A stretch of DNA of 64,000 bases from Streptomyces sp. cf386. Its GTDB lineage: Bacteria; Actinomycetota; Actinomycetes; Streptomycetales; Streptomycetaceae. The position numbers were made by a program, and so were the translations under genes. Where the stretch lies: contig NZ_FNHV01000005.1 of NCBI RefSeq assembly GCF_900103585.1, positions 124,001 to 188,000 on the forward strand, read 5' to 3'. Positions 42,412 through 50,034 of the stretch are shown here, piece by piece. The notes below the pieces were generated by a model, which saw nothing but the letters and a program-made list of their open reading frames with translations, did not search any database and was not told the origin of the DNA. Within the stretch, counting starts at the first letter, position 1. Each line of letters starts with the position of its first letter.

Positions 42412-44676
42412 TCACGCACCGCCGGACGTCCCCTGCTGCCGCAGCGCAGCCACCCTCCGGTACAGCTCCGCCGCCTCCGCACCCCGCCCGAGCTGCTGAA
42501 GGCAGTGGGCCTCGTCGTTGCGGCTGGCGAGGGCGTCGGGGTGGTCGGCGCCGAGGACCCGTTCGCGGGCGGCGGCCACCCTGCGGTACTCGGTGAGTGC
42601 GTCCGGCCAGCGACCCAGCCAGCCGAGGCTCACGGCGACCTCGCGCCGGCTGACCAGGGCGTCCGGGTGGTCGGGGCCCAGCACCCGCTCCCTGATCGCG
42701 CACACGTCCCGGGACTCGGCGAGGGCCTCCTCCCAGTGCCCGAGCCGGCCGAGGTTGACGCCGAGGCCGTGGCGGGCGCGGAGGGTCTCGGGGTGGGCGG
42801 GGCCGTGGACGCGGGTGCGGTCGTCGACGAGGTCGCGGTAGAGCTGGAGCGCCTCCGCGCTGCGGCCGAGCCTGCCGAGGCTGATGCCGACCTCGTAGCG
42901 GGCGGCGAGGGTGTCGGGGTGGTCGGGGCCGAGGGCCTGGGCGCGGGCGTCGGCGACCTCGCGGTAGGTCTGGAGGGCCTCGGCCCAGCGGCCCAACTGA
43001 CCGAGTGCGTAGGCGACTTCGTACCGGGTGACCAGGGTGTCGGGGTGCTGCGGGCCGAGCACACGGGCGCGGCCGGCGGCGACCTCGGCGGCCATGCGGT
43101 AGGAGTCCTCCAGGCGACCGAGTCTGCTGAGGTTGAAGGCGAGGTTGTGGCGGCAGCGCAGGGTGTCGGGGTGATCGGCGCCCATGCTGCGCTCCCGGGC
43201 GACGAGTACGGACGTGTAGACCTGGTGCGCGTCGAAGTGGCGGCCCAACTGGCCGAGCACGTACGCCATTTCCTGCCGGGCGGCGAGCGTTTCGGGGTGG
43301 TCGGGGCCGAGGGCGAGGCTGCGGGCGCGGGCGACGTGCTTGTACTCGCGCAGCGCGTCGGCGGCGCGGCCGGTGCGGCTGAGGGTGAAGGCGACCTCGT
43401 AGCGGCTGGCGAGGGTGTCGGGGTGGTCGGGGCCGAGAAGGTGCTCGCGCTCGGCGGCGACGGCCCGGTGCACCTCGCCCGCCTCGGTCCAGCGGCCCAG
43501 CCGGCCGAGGCTCAGCCCCGCGTTGTGCCGTCCGGCCAGTGCGGTGAGCGTGGCCTGGGACGGGGCGGGCGGTTCGTCCGGTACGGCGGTCTCGTCGGGC
43601 CGGCCGGTGGCCGAACGGGGGATCCACTCGCCGGTGAGCCCGGCTGCGGCGTCGGGAGGCGTGGTGCGCAGTCCGGCGCCGGTGGCCTTGTGGCCGGTGG
43701 TCATGCCACGGGTCCAGGAGGGCAGCCGGGGCGCGCGGGCCACGGGCTCCGGGGGCCTGAGGGAGGGCTCCTGGAGCGGGCGGAGAGCGGGTTGCGGGGT
43801 CACCACGGTCGGCACATACGTCGGTGTCGTACGGCCGAGGTCGATCCGGCGGCCCAACTCGCGTCCGTCGTGCGGGCGTTCCTCGGGCCGCTTGGCCAGC
43901 AGGTCGAGGATGATCCTCTCGAAGTACTCGGGCAGTTCGGCGCGGTGGCTGCGCGGGGGCCTGGGCGGGGTGTCCCGGTGGCCGACGAGGATGGCCCAGG
44001 GGTCGTCGAGGTCGAACGGCGGCACCCCGGTGGTGATCTCGTACAGCACGCACCCCAGCGAGTACAGGTCGCTGCGCTGGTCCACCTCCTCCCCGCCGAT
44101 CTGCTCCGGCGACATGTAGTGCGGGGTGCCCATCGCGATGCCGGTGCCGGTCAGCCGGGAGGTGAAGCCGATGTCGTGGCCGAGGCGCGCTATGCCGAAG
44201 TCGCAGATCTTCACCGTGCCGTCGCCCAGCCGCATGATGTTCGCGGGCTTCAAGTCGCGGTGCACGATGCCCTGCTGGTGGGTGTAGGCGAGGGCGGCGG
44301 CGACCTGGTCGGCGATCTCGACGACGTCCGGGACGGGCAGCGGGTGCTGCTTGTTGTCCTCCAGGAGCTGGCTGAGGTTGCGGCCCTGAAGCAGCTCCAT
44401 GACCAGGAACAGGATGCCGTCGGACTCGCCGAAGTCGTGGACGACGGTCACCCCTCGGTGCTGAAGGGCCGCGGCCACCCGGGCCTCGCGGCGAAACCGC
44501 TCCCGCAGGACTCGGGTGAAGGAGTGGTCGTGCTGGGGCCCCAGCGGCTTGAGGCACTTCACGGCGACGTGCCGGCCCAGCGACTCGTCGCGCGCACGCC
44601 ACACCTCGCCCATACCGCCGCGCCCGATCAGATCGAGCAGCCGGTACCGGCCCTGGATCAGCCTGCTGTCCCCCAT
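42412..44676 (-). CDS. Ser/Thr protein kinase with nine C-terminal TPR repeats
   Basis: A 754-residue eukaryotic-type kinase. The kinase domain (about residues 10-275) has GRGGMGEVW, VAVKCL (ATP Lys), HRDLKPANI (catalytic loop), DFG and the activation segment GTPHYMSPEQ. A Pro-rich linker (about 280-370) follows. Residues about 374-754 are nine kinesin-light-chain-like TPR units of exactly 42 residues, each ending near LGPDHPDTL. There is no obvious transmembrane helix or PASTA domain, so it is probably cytoplasmic, using the TPR arm to recruit partners. The repeats are recognisable but diverged. Start ATG 44676; monocistronic or linked to nothing recognisable. Confidence 0.9.
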   Translation of the reverse strand: MGDSRLIQGRYRLLDLIGRGGMGEVWRARDESLGRHVAVKCLKPLGPQHDHSFTRVLRERFRREARVAAALQHRGVTVVHDFGESDGILFLVMELLQGRNLSQLLEDNKQHPLPVPDVVEIADQVAAALAYTHQQGIVHRDLKPANIMRLGDGTVKICDFGIARLGHDIGFTSRLTGTGIAMGTPHYMSPEQIGGEEVDQRSDLYSLGCVLYEITTGVPPFDLDDPWAILVGHRDTPPRPPRSHRAELPEYFERIILDLLAKRPEERPHDGRELGRRIDLGRTTPTYVPTVVTPQPALRPLQEPSLRPPEPVARAPRLPSWTRGMTTGHKATGAGLRTTPPDAAAGLTGEWIPRSATGRPDETAVPDEPPAPSQATLTALAGRHNAGLSLGRLGRWTEAGEVHRAVAAEREHLLGPDHPDTLASRYEVAFTLSRTGRAADALREYKHVARARSLALGPDHPETLAARQEMAYVLGQLGRHFDAHQVYTSVLVARERSMGADHPDTLRCRHNLAFNLSRLGRLEDSYRMAAEVAAGRARVLGPQHPDTLVTRYEVAYALGQLGRWAEALQTYREVADARAQALGPDHPDTLAARYEVGISLGRLGRSAEALQLYRDLVDDRTRVHGPAHPETLRARHGLGVNLGRLGHWEEALAESRDVCAIRERVLGPDHPDALVSRREVAVSLGWLGRWPDALTEYRRVAAARERVLGADHPDALASRNDEAHCLQQLGRGAEAAELYRRVAALRQQGTSGGA
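42421..43555 (-). repeat. Tandem 126-bp coding repeats (nine TPR units)
   Basis: Nine in-frame units of 42 codons in the kinase gene, the last one truncated. The most conserved stretch encodes GPDHPDTLA. The constant unit length points to tandem duplication followed by divergence. Confidence 0.85.
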
Positions 44677-44739
44677 CTCCCGCGATCGCCCCCCGTCACG
44701 GTCGAGCCCGCCCTCCCCCGGCTCGTCCAGTATGGCGAG

Positions 44740-45582
44740 CTATCGCCCGAGTTTGTACGGTGCCGGGCGCGAGCCCGGGCCGAGCCGTGCCATGGCACGC
44801 AGGATGTGTTTGGGCGGGAGTTGCCAGCGCAGACGTGCGGGAACGCAGCGCAGCAGGGTGCCCGTGGCACGCAACTGACGGGTGACGGTGGCGGGTTTCG
44901 GGGCCGGTCTGCCGTACAGCTCATGGGCGTACGGCGGCAGAGCGGCGTACGCCAGGTGCGCCACGCGCCGCCACAACACCTCGCGCGCCGGGACGAGAAG
45001 GGGATGCGTCGGCGGACGGAGGAGGAAGTCGTCCACCGCGCGTGCCTCGGGTCCGCATACGAGCTCGGGCCGCACCTTCTCGAAGTACGCCTCCATCTCC
45101 TCCCGGTTCGCCGGTACGACGTCGGGGTCGAGGCCCACCAGGCGGGCGCTTACCCGGTGTTCGCCGATGTAGCGGTCGGCCTCGGCGTCGGTGAGACGGA
45201 ACCCGGAGCGGCGGGCGACCCGCAGATAGGAGTCGATCTCGGCGCAGTGCACCCACAGCAGCAGTTCGGGTTCGTCGACGCCGTACCGCTCTCCCGTGTC
45301 GGGGTCGGTGGCGCCGAGCATGCTGTGGATCTTCCGCACCCGGGCGCCCGCCTTCTCGGCGGCCTCCGTGGTGCCGTAGGTGAGGGTGCCGACGAAGTTC
45401 GCGGTACGCAGCAGCCGGCCCCAGGCGTCCTTGCGGAAGTCGGAGTTCTGCATGACGCCGCGTACGGCGCGGGGGTGCAGGGCCTGGAGGTAGAGCGCGC
45501 GGACTCCGGCGACCCACATCATGGGGTCGCCGTGCATCTGCCAGGTGACCGAGTTCGGGGTGAACAGCCCGGGATCTCCCAT
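44740..45582 (-). CDS. Oxygenase MpaB-family (DUF2236) protein
   Basis: A 280-residue all-helical protein of the MpaB/latex-clearing-like family. Visible patterns are WQMHGDPMMWVAGVRALYLQALHPRAV near the N-terminus, FVGTLTYGTTEAAEKAGARV, and ELLLWVHCAEIDSYL in the centre, with His residues that in relatives bind heme b. Family members are proposed or shown to cleave or oxidise carbon-carbon double bonds. Its substrate is unknown. It is encoded 9 bases downstream of an acyl-CoA dehydrogenase gene on the same strand, so the two may work in one lipid or terpenoid degradation step. Confidence 0.83.
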   Translation of the reverse strand: MGDPGLFTPNSVTWQMHGDPMMWVAGVRALYLQALHPRAVRGVMQNSDFRKDAWGRLLRTANFVGTLTYGTTEAAEKAGARVRKIHSMLGATDPDTGERYGVDEPELLLWVHCAEIDSYLRVARRSGFRLTDAEADRYIGEHRVSARLVGLDPDVVPANREEMEAYFEKVRPELVCGPEARAVDDFLLRPPTHPLLVPAREVLWRRVAHLAYAALPPYAHELYGRPAPKPATVTRQLRATGTLLRCVPARLRWQLPPKHILRAMARLGPGSRPAPYKLGR

Positions 45583-45591
45583 GCCCGCAGG

Positions 45592-46770
45592 CTAACGCCG
45601 TACCCTCGGCATCCCCAGACCGATCCACGAGATGATCTCCCGCTGGATCTCGTTGTTGCCGCCGCCGAAGGTGAAGATCACGGCCGAGCGGTAGCCGCGC
45701 TCCAGCTCACCCTGCAGCACCGCCCCCGCCGAGCCCTCCTTCAGCGCTCCCGGCGCGGCGACGATCTCCATCAGCCAGGCGTAGGCGTCCCGGCGCGCCT
45801 CGGAGCCGTAGACCTTGACGGCGGAGGCGTCCTGTGGGGTGAGCGTGCCCTCCTGGACGGCGCTGACCATCTGCCAGTTGAGGAGCTTGAGGGCGTCCAG
45901 CTTGGTGTGGGTCTGGGCGAGGCGGCGGCGCACCCAGGGGAGGTCGATGACCCGGCGGCCGTCGGCGAGCTTGGTCTCCATGGCCCAGCGCTGGACGTCG
46001 TGCAGGGCGCGGATGGCCATGGTGCCGTGGGCGGCGAGGGTGACGCGCTCGTGGTTGAGCTGGTTGGTGATCAGGCGCCAGCCCTGGTTCTCGGCGCCGA
46101 CGCGGCGGGAGACGGGGACGCGGATGTTCTCGTAGTAGCTGGCCGTGGTGTCGTGCGAGGCGAGGGTGTTGATGAGGGTGCAGGAGTAGCCGGGGTCGGT
46201 GGTCGGGACGAGCAGCATCGTGATGCCCTTGTGCGGCGGTGCGTCCGGGTCGGTGCGGACGGCCAGCCAAACCCAGTCGGCAGTGTCGCCGTTGGTCGTC
46301 CAGATCTTCTGGCCGTTGACGACATACTCGTCGCCGTCGCGCGCGGCCCGCGTCTTCAGCGAGGCCAGGTCCGTGCCCGCGTCGGGCTCGCTGTAGCCGA
46401 TCGCGAAGTCGATCTCGCCGGAGAGGATCTTCGGCAGGAAGTACGCCTTCTGCTCGTCCGTGCCGAACTGCATGATCGTCGGGCCGACGGTGTTGAGCGC
46501 CATCAGGGGCAGCGGTACGCCCGCCTGGGCCGCCTCGTCGAAGAAGATGAACTGTTCGATCGTGGTCAGTCCGCGTCCGCCGTACTCCGTGGGCCAGCCC
46601 ACGCCGAGCCAGCCGTCCGCGCCGAGCCGTCGGATGGTCTTGCGGTAGTGGCGCTTCTGGGCGGCCGGGTCGGTGAAGCGGGGATGCGCGAGGTCCGGGG
46701 CCAACTTGGCGAAGTAGTCACGCAGTTCGCTGCGCAGCCGCTGCTGCTCGGGTGTGTATTCGAGATGCAC
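45592..46770 (-). CDS. Acyl-CoA dehydrogenase (FadE family)
   Basis: A 392-residue flavoprotein oxidising acyl-CoA to enoyl-CoA. It shows DGWLGVGWPTEYGGRG, AIGYSEPDAGTDLASLKTRA (FAD/substrate loop), GDEYVVNGQKIWTTNGDTADW and the C-terminal FTFGGGNNEIQREIISWIGLG, with normal family length. The sequence style resembles actinobacterial FadE proteins acting on steroid or branched chains, but substrate assignment is open. The GTG at 46770 was chosen because GGAGGCGCC precedes it and the conserved HLEYTPEQQ begins there. It is probably cotranscribed with the MpaB-like gene downstream. Confidence 0.88.
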   Translation of the reverse strand: MHLEYTPEQQRLRSELRDYFAKLAPDLAHPRFTDPAAQKRHYRKTIRRLGADGWLGVGWPTEYGGRGLTTIEQFIFFDEAAQAGVPLPLMALNTVGPTIMQFGTDEQKAYFLPKILSGEIDFAIGYSEPDAGTDLASLKTRAARDGDEYVVNGQKIWTTNGDTADWVWLAVRTDPDAPPHKGITMLLVPTTDPGYSCTLINTLASHDTTASYYENIRVPVSRRVGAENQGWRLITNQLNHERVTLAAHGTMAIRALHDVQRWAMETKLADGRRVIDLPWVRRRLAQTHTKLDALKLLNWQMVSAVQEGTLTPQDASAVKVYGSEARRDAYAWLMEIVAAPGALKEGSAGAVLQGELERGYRSAVIFTFGGGNNEIQREIISWIGLGMPRVRR

Positions 46771-46880
46771 GGCGCCTCCAGGCTCCCAGGACCGGTCCTG
46801 ACGGCGCACACCGTAGAACGTGTTCCAGAAATTGGGAATGGCGAGGAGCCGGGGGATCCGATGGACTCGGTCGAGCGGGC

Positions 46881-47255
46881 TCAGTCGAGCGTGGCCATGA
46901 ACTCCGTGCAGGCCCGTGCGCAGTCCCGGCACGCCTGCGCGGCGTCCTCGGCGTCCGGGTGCCGGTCGAAGGCGTGGGCGCACTCCAGGTTCACCGTCCG
47001 GGTCCACTCCAGCTGGGCGCGCAGGGCGGTCTCGTCCAGTTGGTTCTGCTCGGCCAGCACCCGGCAGGTCGCGTCACACACCTCGGCGCACATGATGCCC
47101 TTGCGGCGCAGGAGTTCCTGCTCCTCGGTCCCGTCCGGATCCACCAGGCTCGCACGCAGGGCACAGGCCCGGGCGCACTCGGTGCAGGCCTGCGCGCACG
47201 CGAAACGGTCCTCCAGGAACTGGACGAGCTGCTGCTGGGTCGTTGTCTGTGTCAC
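46881..47255 (-). CDS. Cys-rich four-helix-bundle copper-binding protein (Csp/DUF326-like)
   Basis: A 124-residue protein with 11 cysteines in helix-spaced groups: CAQACTECARAC, MCAEVCDATC and ACRDCARAC. This is the pattern of copper storage proteins (Csp), where Cys lines the core of a four-helix bundle and binds Cu(I). No signal peptide is visible, so a cytosolic Csp3-like role is likely. The GTG at 47255 has a weak ribosome binding site. No copper pump or regulator is adjacent. Confidence 0.8.
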   Translation of the reverse strand: MTQTTTQQQLVQFLEDRFACAQACTECARACALRASLVDPDGTEEQELLRRKGIMCAEVCDATCRVLAEQNQLDETALRAQLEWTRTVNLECAHAFDRHPDAEDAAQACRDCARACTEFMATLD

Positions 47256-47331
47256 GCCGGTCGGGTAGCCGGTCCGGGGCGCGCCAAACCCGGGGCGGGT
47301 TCACGTGGGAGGCCAGGGGTACTCGCGGCCC

Positions 47332-47667
47332 ATGACCAAGGCATCCATGACATCCATCGCCTCGACGGACCTCGGCTCGGGAGGTGCGTTCGGCATCGGG
47401 CTGCTCGTCGCCGGTCTGGCCGTCGTGGCGCTGCTCATCGGCGCGTTCGTGCTGGGCGCCCGGATCCGGCGCCGGGAACCGCCTCCGCCCCGCCCCGAGG
47501 AACAGCCCCGGCTGCCCGACGACGGCCCGGTCCACAAGGTCCGGGAGCACCGGGAGCCGGCCGAGGTGCCCAGGAGCGACCGTCGGCTGACCCCGCATGA
47601 GATGCCCGCCCACGGCAACAGCCCGACTCGTCCCGGCCGGTCGCAGGAACGGCGTCGCTGGGGCTAG
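47332..47667 (+). CDS. Small single-pass membrane protein (DUF6479-like)
   Basis: A 111-residue protein. A hydrophobic helix (about residues 18-40, GIGLLVAGLAVVALLIGAF) is followed by GARIRRREPPPPRPEEQP and a charged, Pro-rich tail ending RSQERRRWG. This composition is common in small Streptomyces membrane proteins of unknown role. The start is uncertain: ATG at 47332 is used here, but ATG at 47347 has a better AAGG ribosome binding site. It is divergent from the Cys-rich gene. Confidence 0.6.
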   Translation: MTKASMTSIASTDLGSGGAFGIGLLVAGLAVVALLIGAFVLGARIRRREPPPPRPEEQPRLPDDGPVHKVREHREPAEVPRSDRRLTPHEMPAHGNSPTRPGRSQERRRWG

Positions 47668-47694
47668 GGCGGCAGCGGGTCGTTCGTCCGTCTG

Positions 47695-48066
47695 TCAGTG
47701 CCGGCCGTCGTCGGCGAACCTCCGCGCGAGGTCTCGGTAATGCTCCGCCATCTGCCCCGCCTGGGCGCCGGTGACGACAGCTCCCGGCATGGCCCCGAGC
47801 CGTTCGATCTCCTCCGCGAAGCGCAGGTGCCGGCCGTGGGCGTGCTCGCGGCAGGCCAGGCAGGTGACGCTCTCGGGCCGCGGTGAGGTCATGGCGTACG
47901 GCACCCGCAGCCCACAGCCGGTGGCGACCGTCTCCGGCAGGTCTCCGACCAGGCCGAACGTGGCAGCCAGGAGGTCACGCGCGTGTGCGTCGGAGCGGGG
48001 CAGCTTCTTCTCGACGTGGATGTGCGGACTGGCGGCGTCGTCCTTCGGCCCTGTGGGCGAGTCCAT
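47695..48066 (-). CDS. Conserved-type hypothetical protein with a Cys pair
   Basis: A 123-residue soluble protein of unknown function. It contains VTCLACREHAHGRHLRFAEEIE, a Cys-x2-Cys pair near several His residues that might bind metal, and a C-terminal helix MAEHYRDLARRFADD. There is no signal or membrane segment. The ATG at 48066 follows AGGCAGGAA. It is divergent from ppk2, with 111 bases between starts. Confidence 0.6.
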   Translation of the reverse strand: MDSPTGPKDDAASPHIHVEKKLPRSDAHARDLLAATFGLVGDLPETVATGCGLRVPYAMTSPRPESVTCLACREHAHGRHLRFAEEIERLGAMPGAVVTGAQAGQMAEHYRDLARRFADDGRH

Positions 48067-48177
48067 CGGTTCCTGCCTGACAGCTTCGGTGGGTCCGGGT
48101 CGGTCCACTCGCAGGGTACGTTCGCCCGGGCCGGCGGCCGGAGTGCGCGGCCCGTCATCGGTCAGTACGGTGCTTCC

Positions 48178-48981
48178 ATGGCCGGCGACAAGGCGGAGAA
48201 GCTGCCGCGCAAGACGTACGAGAAGGAACTGCTGCGCCTGCAGACGGAGTTGGTGAAACTCCAGGAGTGGGTGCGTGCGGAGGGCGCCCGCCTGGTCATC
48301 GTGTTCGAGGGGCGGGACGCGGCGGGCAAGGGCGGCACCATCAAGCGGGTCACGGAGCACCTCAACCCGCGGGTGGCACGGATCGCGGCCCTGCCCAAGC
48401 CGACCGAGCGCGAGCGCAGCCAGTGGTACTTCCAGCGGTACATCGGGCATCTTCCGGCGGCCGGGGAGATCGTGCTCTTCGACCGCAGCTGGTACAACCG
48501 GGCCGGTGTCGAGCGCGTCATGGGCTTCTGCACCAAGCAGGAGTACCAGCTCTTCCTGCGCCAGTGCCCCCTCTTCGAGCGGATGCTGGTGGAGGCCGGG
48601 ATCCTGCTGCGCAAGTACTGGTTCTCGGTGAGCGACGAGGAGCAGCAGGAACGTTTCCGGCGCCGCCTCGAGGACCCGGTGCGGCGCTGGAAGCTGTCCC
48701 CGATGGACCTGGACTCGATCACCCGCTGGGAGGATTACTCCCGTGCCAAGGACGAGATGATGGTGCACACCGACATCAGCGAGGCGCCCTGGTACGTCGT
48801 CGAGAGCGACGACAAACGCCGGGCCCGGCTGAACATGATCGCCCATCTGCTGAGCTCCGTGCCGTACCAGGACGTGCCCCCACCGGTCCTCGACCTGCCC
48901 GAGCGGCCGGAGTCGACCGGCTACCGGCGACCGCCGCGCGATCTGCAGAACTACGTCCCGGACCACGCGGCGGATCTCTGA
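48178..48981 (+). CDS. ppk2: Polyphosphate kinase 2
   Basis: A 267-residue PPK2. Walker A is VFEGRDAAGKGGTIKR (about residues 42-58), the lid region follows at RSQWYFQRYIGHLP, and Walker B is IVLFDRSWYNRAGVERVMGF. The late KLSPMDLDSITRWEDYSRAKDEM is diagnostic for the family. It transfers phosphate between polyphosphate and nucleotides (ADP or GDP, perhaps AMP). As a one-domain form of typical length, the nucleotide class cannot be fixed by reading. The ATG at 48178 lacks a clear ribosome binding site. Near USP and phosphorylase genes it fits an energy-stress role. Confidence 0.92.
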   Translation: MAGDKAEKLPRKTYEKELLRLQTELVKLQEWVRAEGARLVIVFEGRDAAGKGGTIKRVTEHLNPRVARIAALPKPTERERSQWYFQRYIGHLPAAGEIVLFDRSWYNRAGVERVMGFCTKQEYQLFLRQCPLFERMLVEAGILLRKYWFSVSDEEQQERFRRRLEDPVRRWKLSPMDLDSITRWEDYSRAKDEMMVHTDISEAPWYVVESDDKRRARLNMIAHLLSSVPYQDVPPPVLDLPERPESTGYRRPPRDLQNYVPDHAADL

Positions 48982-49008
48982 GCCGGGCCCGCGGACGGGG
49001 CGCCGACC

Positions 49009-49890
49009 TCACTCCTGCCCTGACCGGACCACGGCGACCGGGCAGTGCGCGTGGTGCAGCAGGGCCTGGCTGACCGAGCCCAGGAGCAGCCCGGCGAACC
49101 CGCCCCGGCCGCGCGCCCCGGCCACCACGAGCCCGGCGTCGGCGCTGGCCTCGATGAGGGTGTGGCGGATCCGGCCGCGCACCAGCCTGCGGTCCACGGC
49201 GACGTCGGGGTACCGCTCGCGCAGCCCGCCCAGCGCCTCGGCCAGCACCCGTTCCTCCTCGTCGCGCAGCCGGCCCTCGTCGTACGTCACGAAGGGCGGG
49301 TCGGACGGTTGGTCGTAGGCCCGGTCGCTCCGGGCGCTCCAGGCGTGCAGCGCCACCAGGTCCGTTCCGTACGCGGCCGCATGGGCGAAGGCGAACTCGA
49401 CGGCGCCCCGGGCCGCGGGCGAGCCGTCGACGGCGAGCAGGACCGGCCCGGCCGGGTCCGGCCTGCCGCGCACCACCAGCACCGGGCAGGCGCCGTGAGC
49501 GGCCAGCTGACCTGCGGTGGAGCCGAGCAGCAGCACGCCGAACCGGCTCAGGCCCCGGCTGCCGACCACGGCCAGGGACGCCGTGCGCGACTCGATCTCC
49601 AGCACCGTGACCGGCTCACCGACGACGATCTCGCGCGTGATCACGATGTGCGGCGCCGTCTCATGAGCGCGCCGCTCGGCCTTGGTGAGGGTGCCGTCGA
49701 TCAGCTCGCGCACCCCGCCGCCGCTCGGTTCCCAGATCCGCCCGCCGGGCGGTATGTGCGCGGCCGGCCAGCCGAAGGCGTGCACCAGCCGGAGCCCCAC
49801 GCCCCGCAGCCCGGCCTCACGCGCCGCGAGTTCCACGGCGGCCATGCTCGACGGTGAACCGTCCACTCCTACGACGACCGGGCCGCTCAT
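49009..49890 (-). CDS. Tandem-domain universal stress protein
   Basis: A 293-residue protein of two UspA domains. Domain 1 begins VVVGVDGSPSSMAAVELAAREAG and ends with the ATP motif VVGSRGLSRFGVLLLGSTAGQ. Domain 2 begins VLLAVDGSPAARGAVEFAFAHAAA and ends VVAGARGRGGFAGLLLGSVSQ. Both keep the G-x2-G-x9-G-S/T ATP-binding pattern. Such proteins respond to hypoxia, energy stress or dormancy in actinobacteria. The ATG at 49890 follows GGAAGGGGGAG. It converges with ppk2 27 bases away. Confidence 0.9.
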   Translation of the reverse strand: MSGPVVVGVDGSPSSMAAVELAAREAGLRGVGLRLVHAFGWPAAHIPPGGRIWEPSGGGVRELIDGTLTKAERRAHETAPHIVITREIVVGEPVTVLEIESRTASLAVVGSRGLSRFGVLLLGSTAGQLAAHGACPVLVVRGRPDPAGPVLLAVDGSPAARGAVEFAFAHAAAYGTDLVALHAWSARSDRAYDQPSDPPFVTYDEGRLRDEEERVLAEALGGLRERYPDVAVDRRLVRGRIRHTLIEASADAGLVVAGARGRGGFAGLLLGSVSQALLHHAHCPVAVVRSGQE

Positions 49891-50034
49891 CGCGCTCCCC
49901 CTTCCGTGCGGGATCCGCGGGCGCCGTACGACTCCTGCGCGCCGGGGTGGCGGCTCTCCGCGCCCGACCCGGCCGGGCCGTCGGCTCTTGTCTTCCAGCC
50001 TCCCCCTGCCGGGCGTCTCCCGCACCGGGCCGGG

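Noticed and set aside
42421..43555. Possible CRISPR array or satellite suggested by the 126-bp periodicity
   Set aside because: The period is an exact multiple of three, in frame with TPR units that diverge as protein does. There are no short identical repeats with unique spacers.
42505..47268. A 1587-codon plus-strand frame across the kinase, MpaB-like, acyl-CoA dehydrogenase and Cys-rich genes
   Set aside because: It spans four convincing minus-strand genes and has no recognisable motif. It is a composition artefact.
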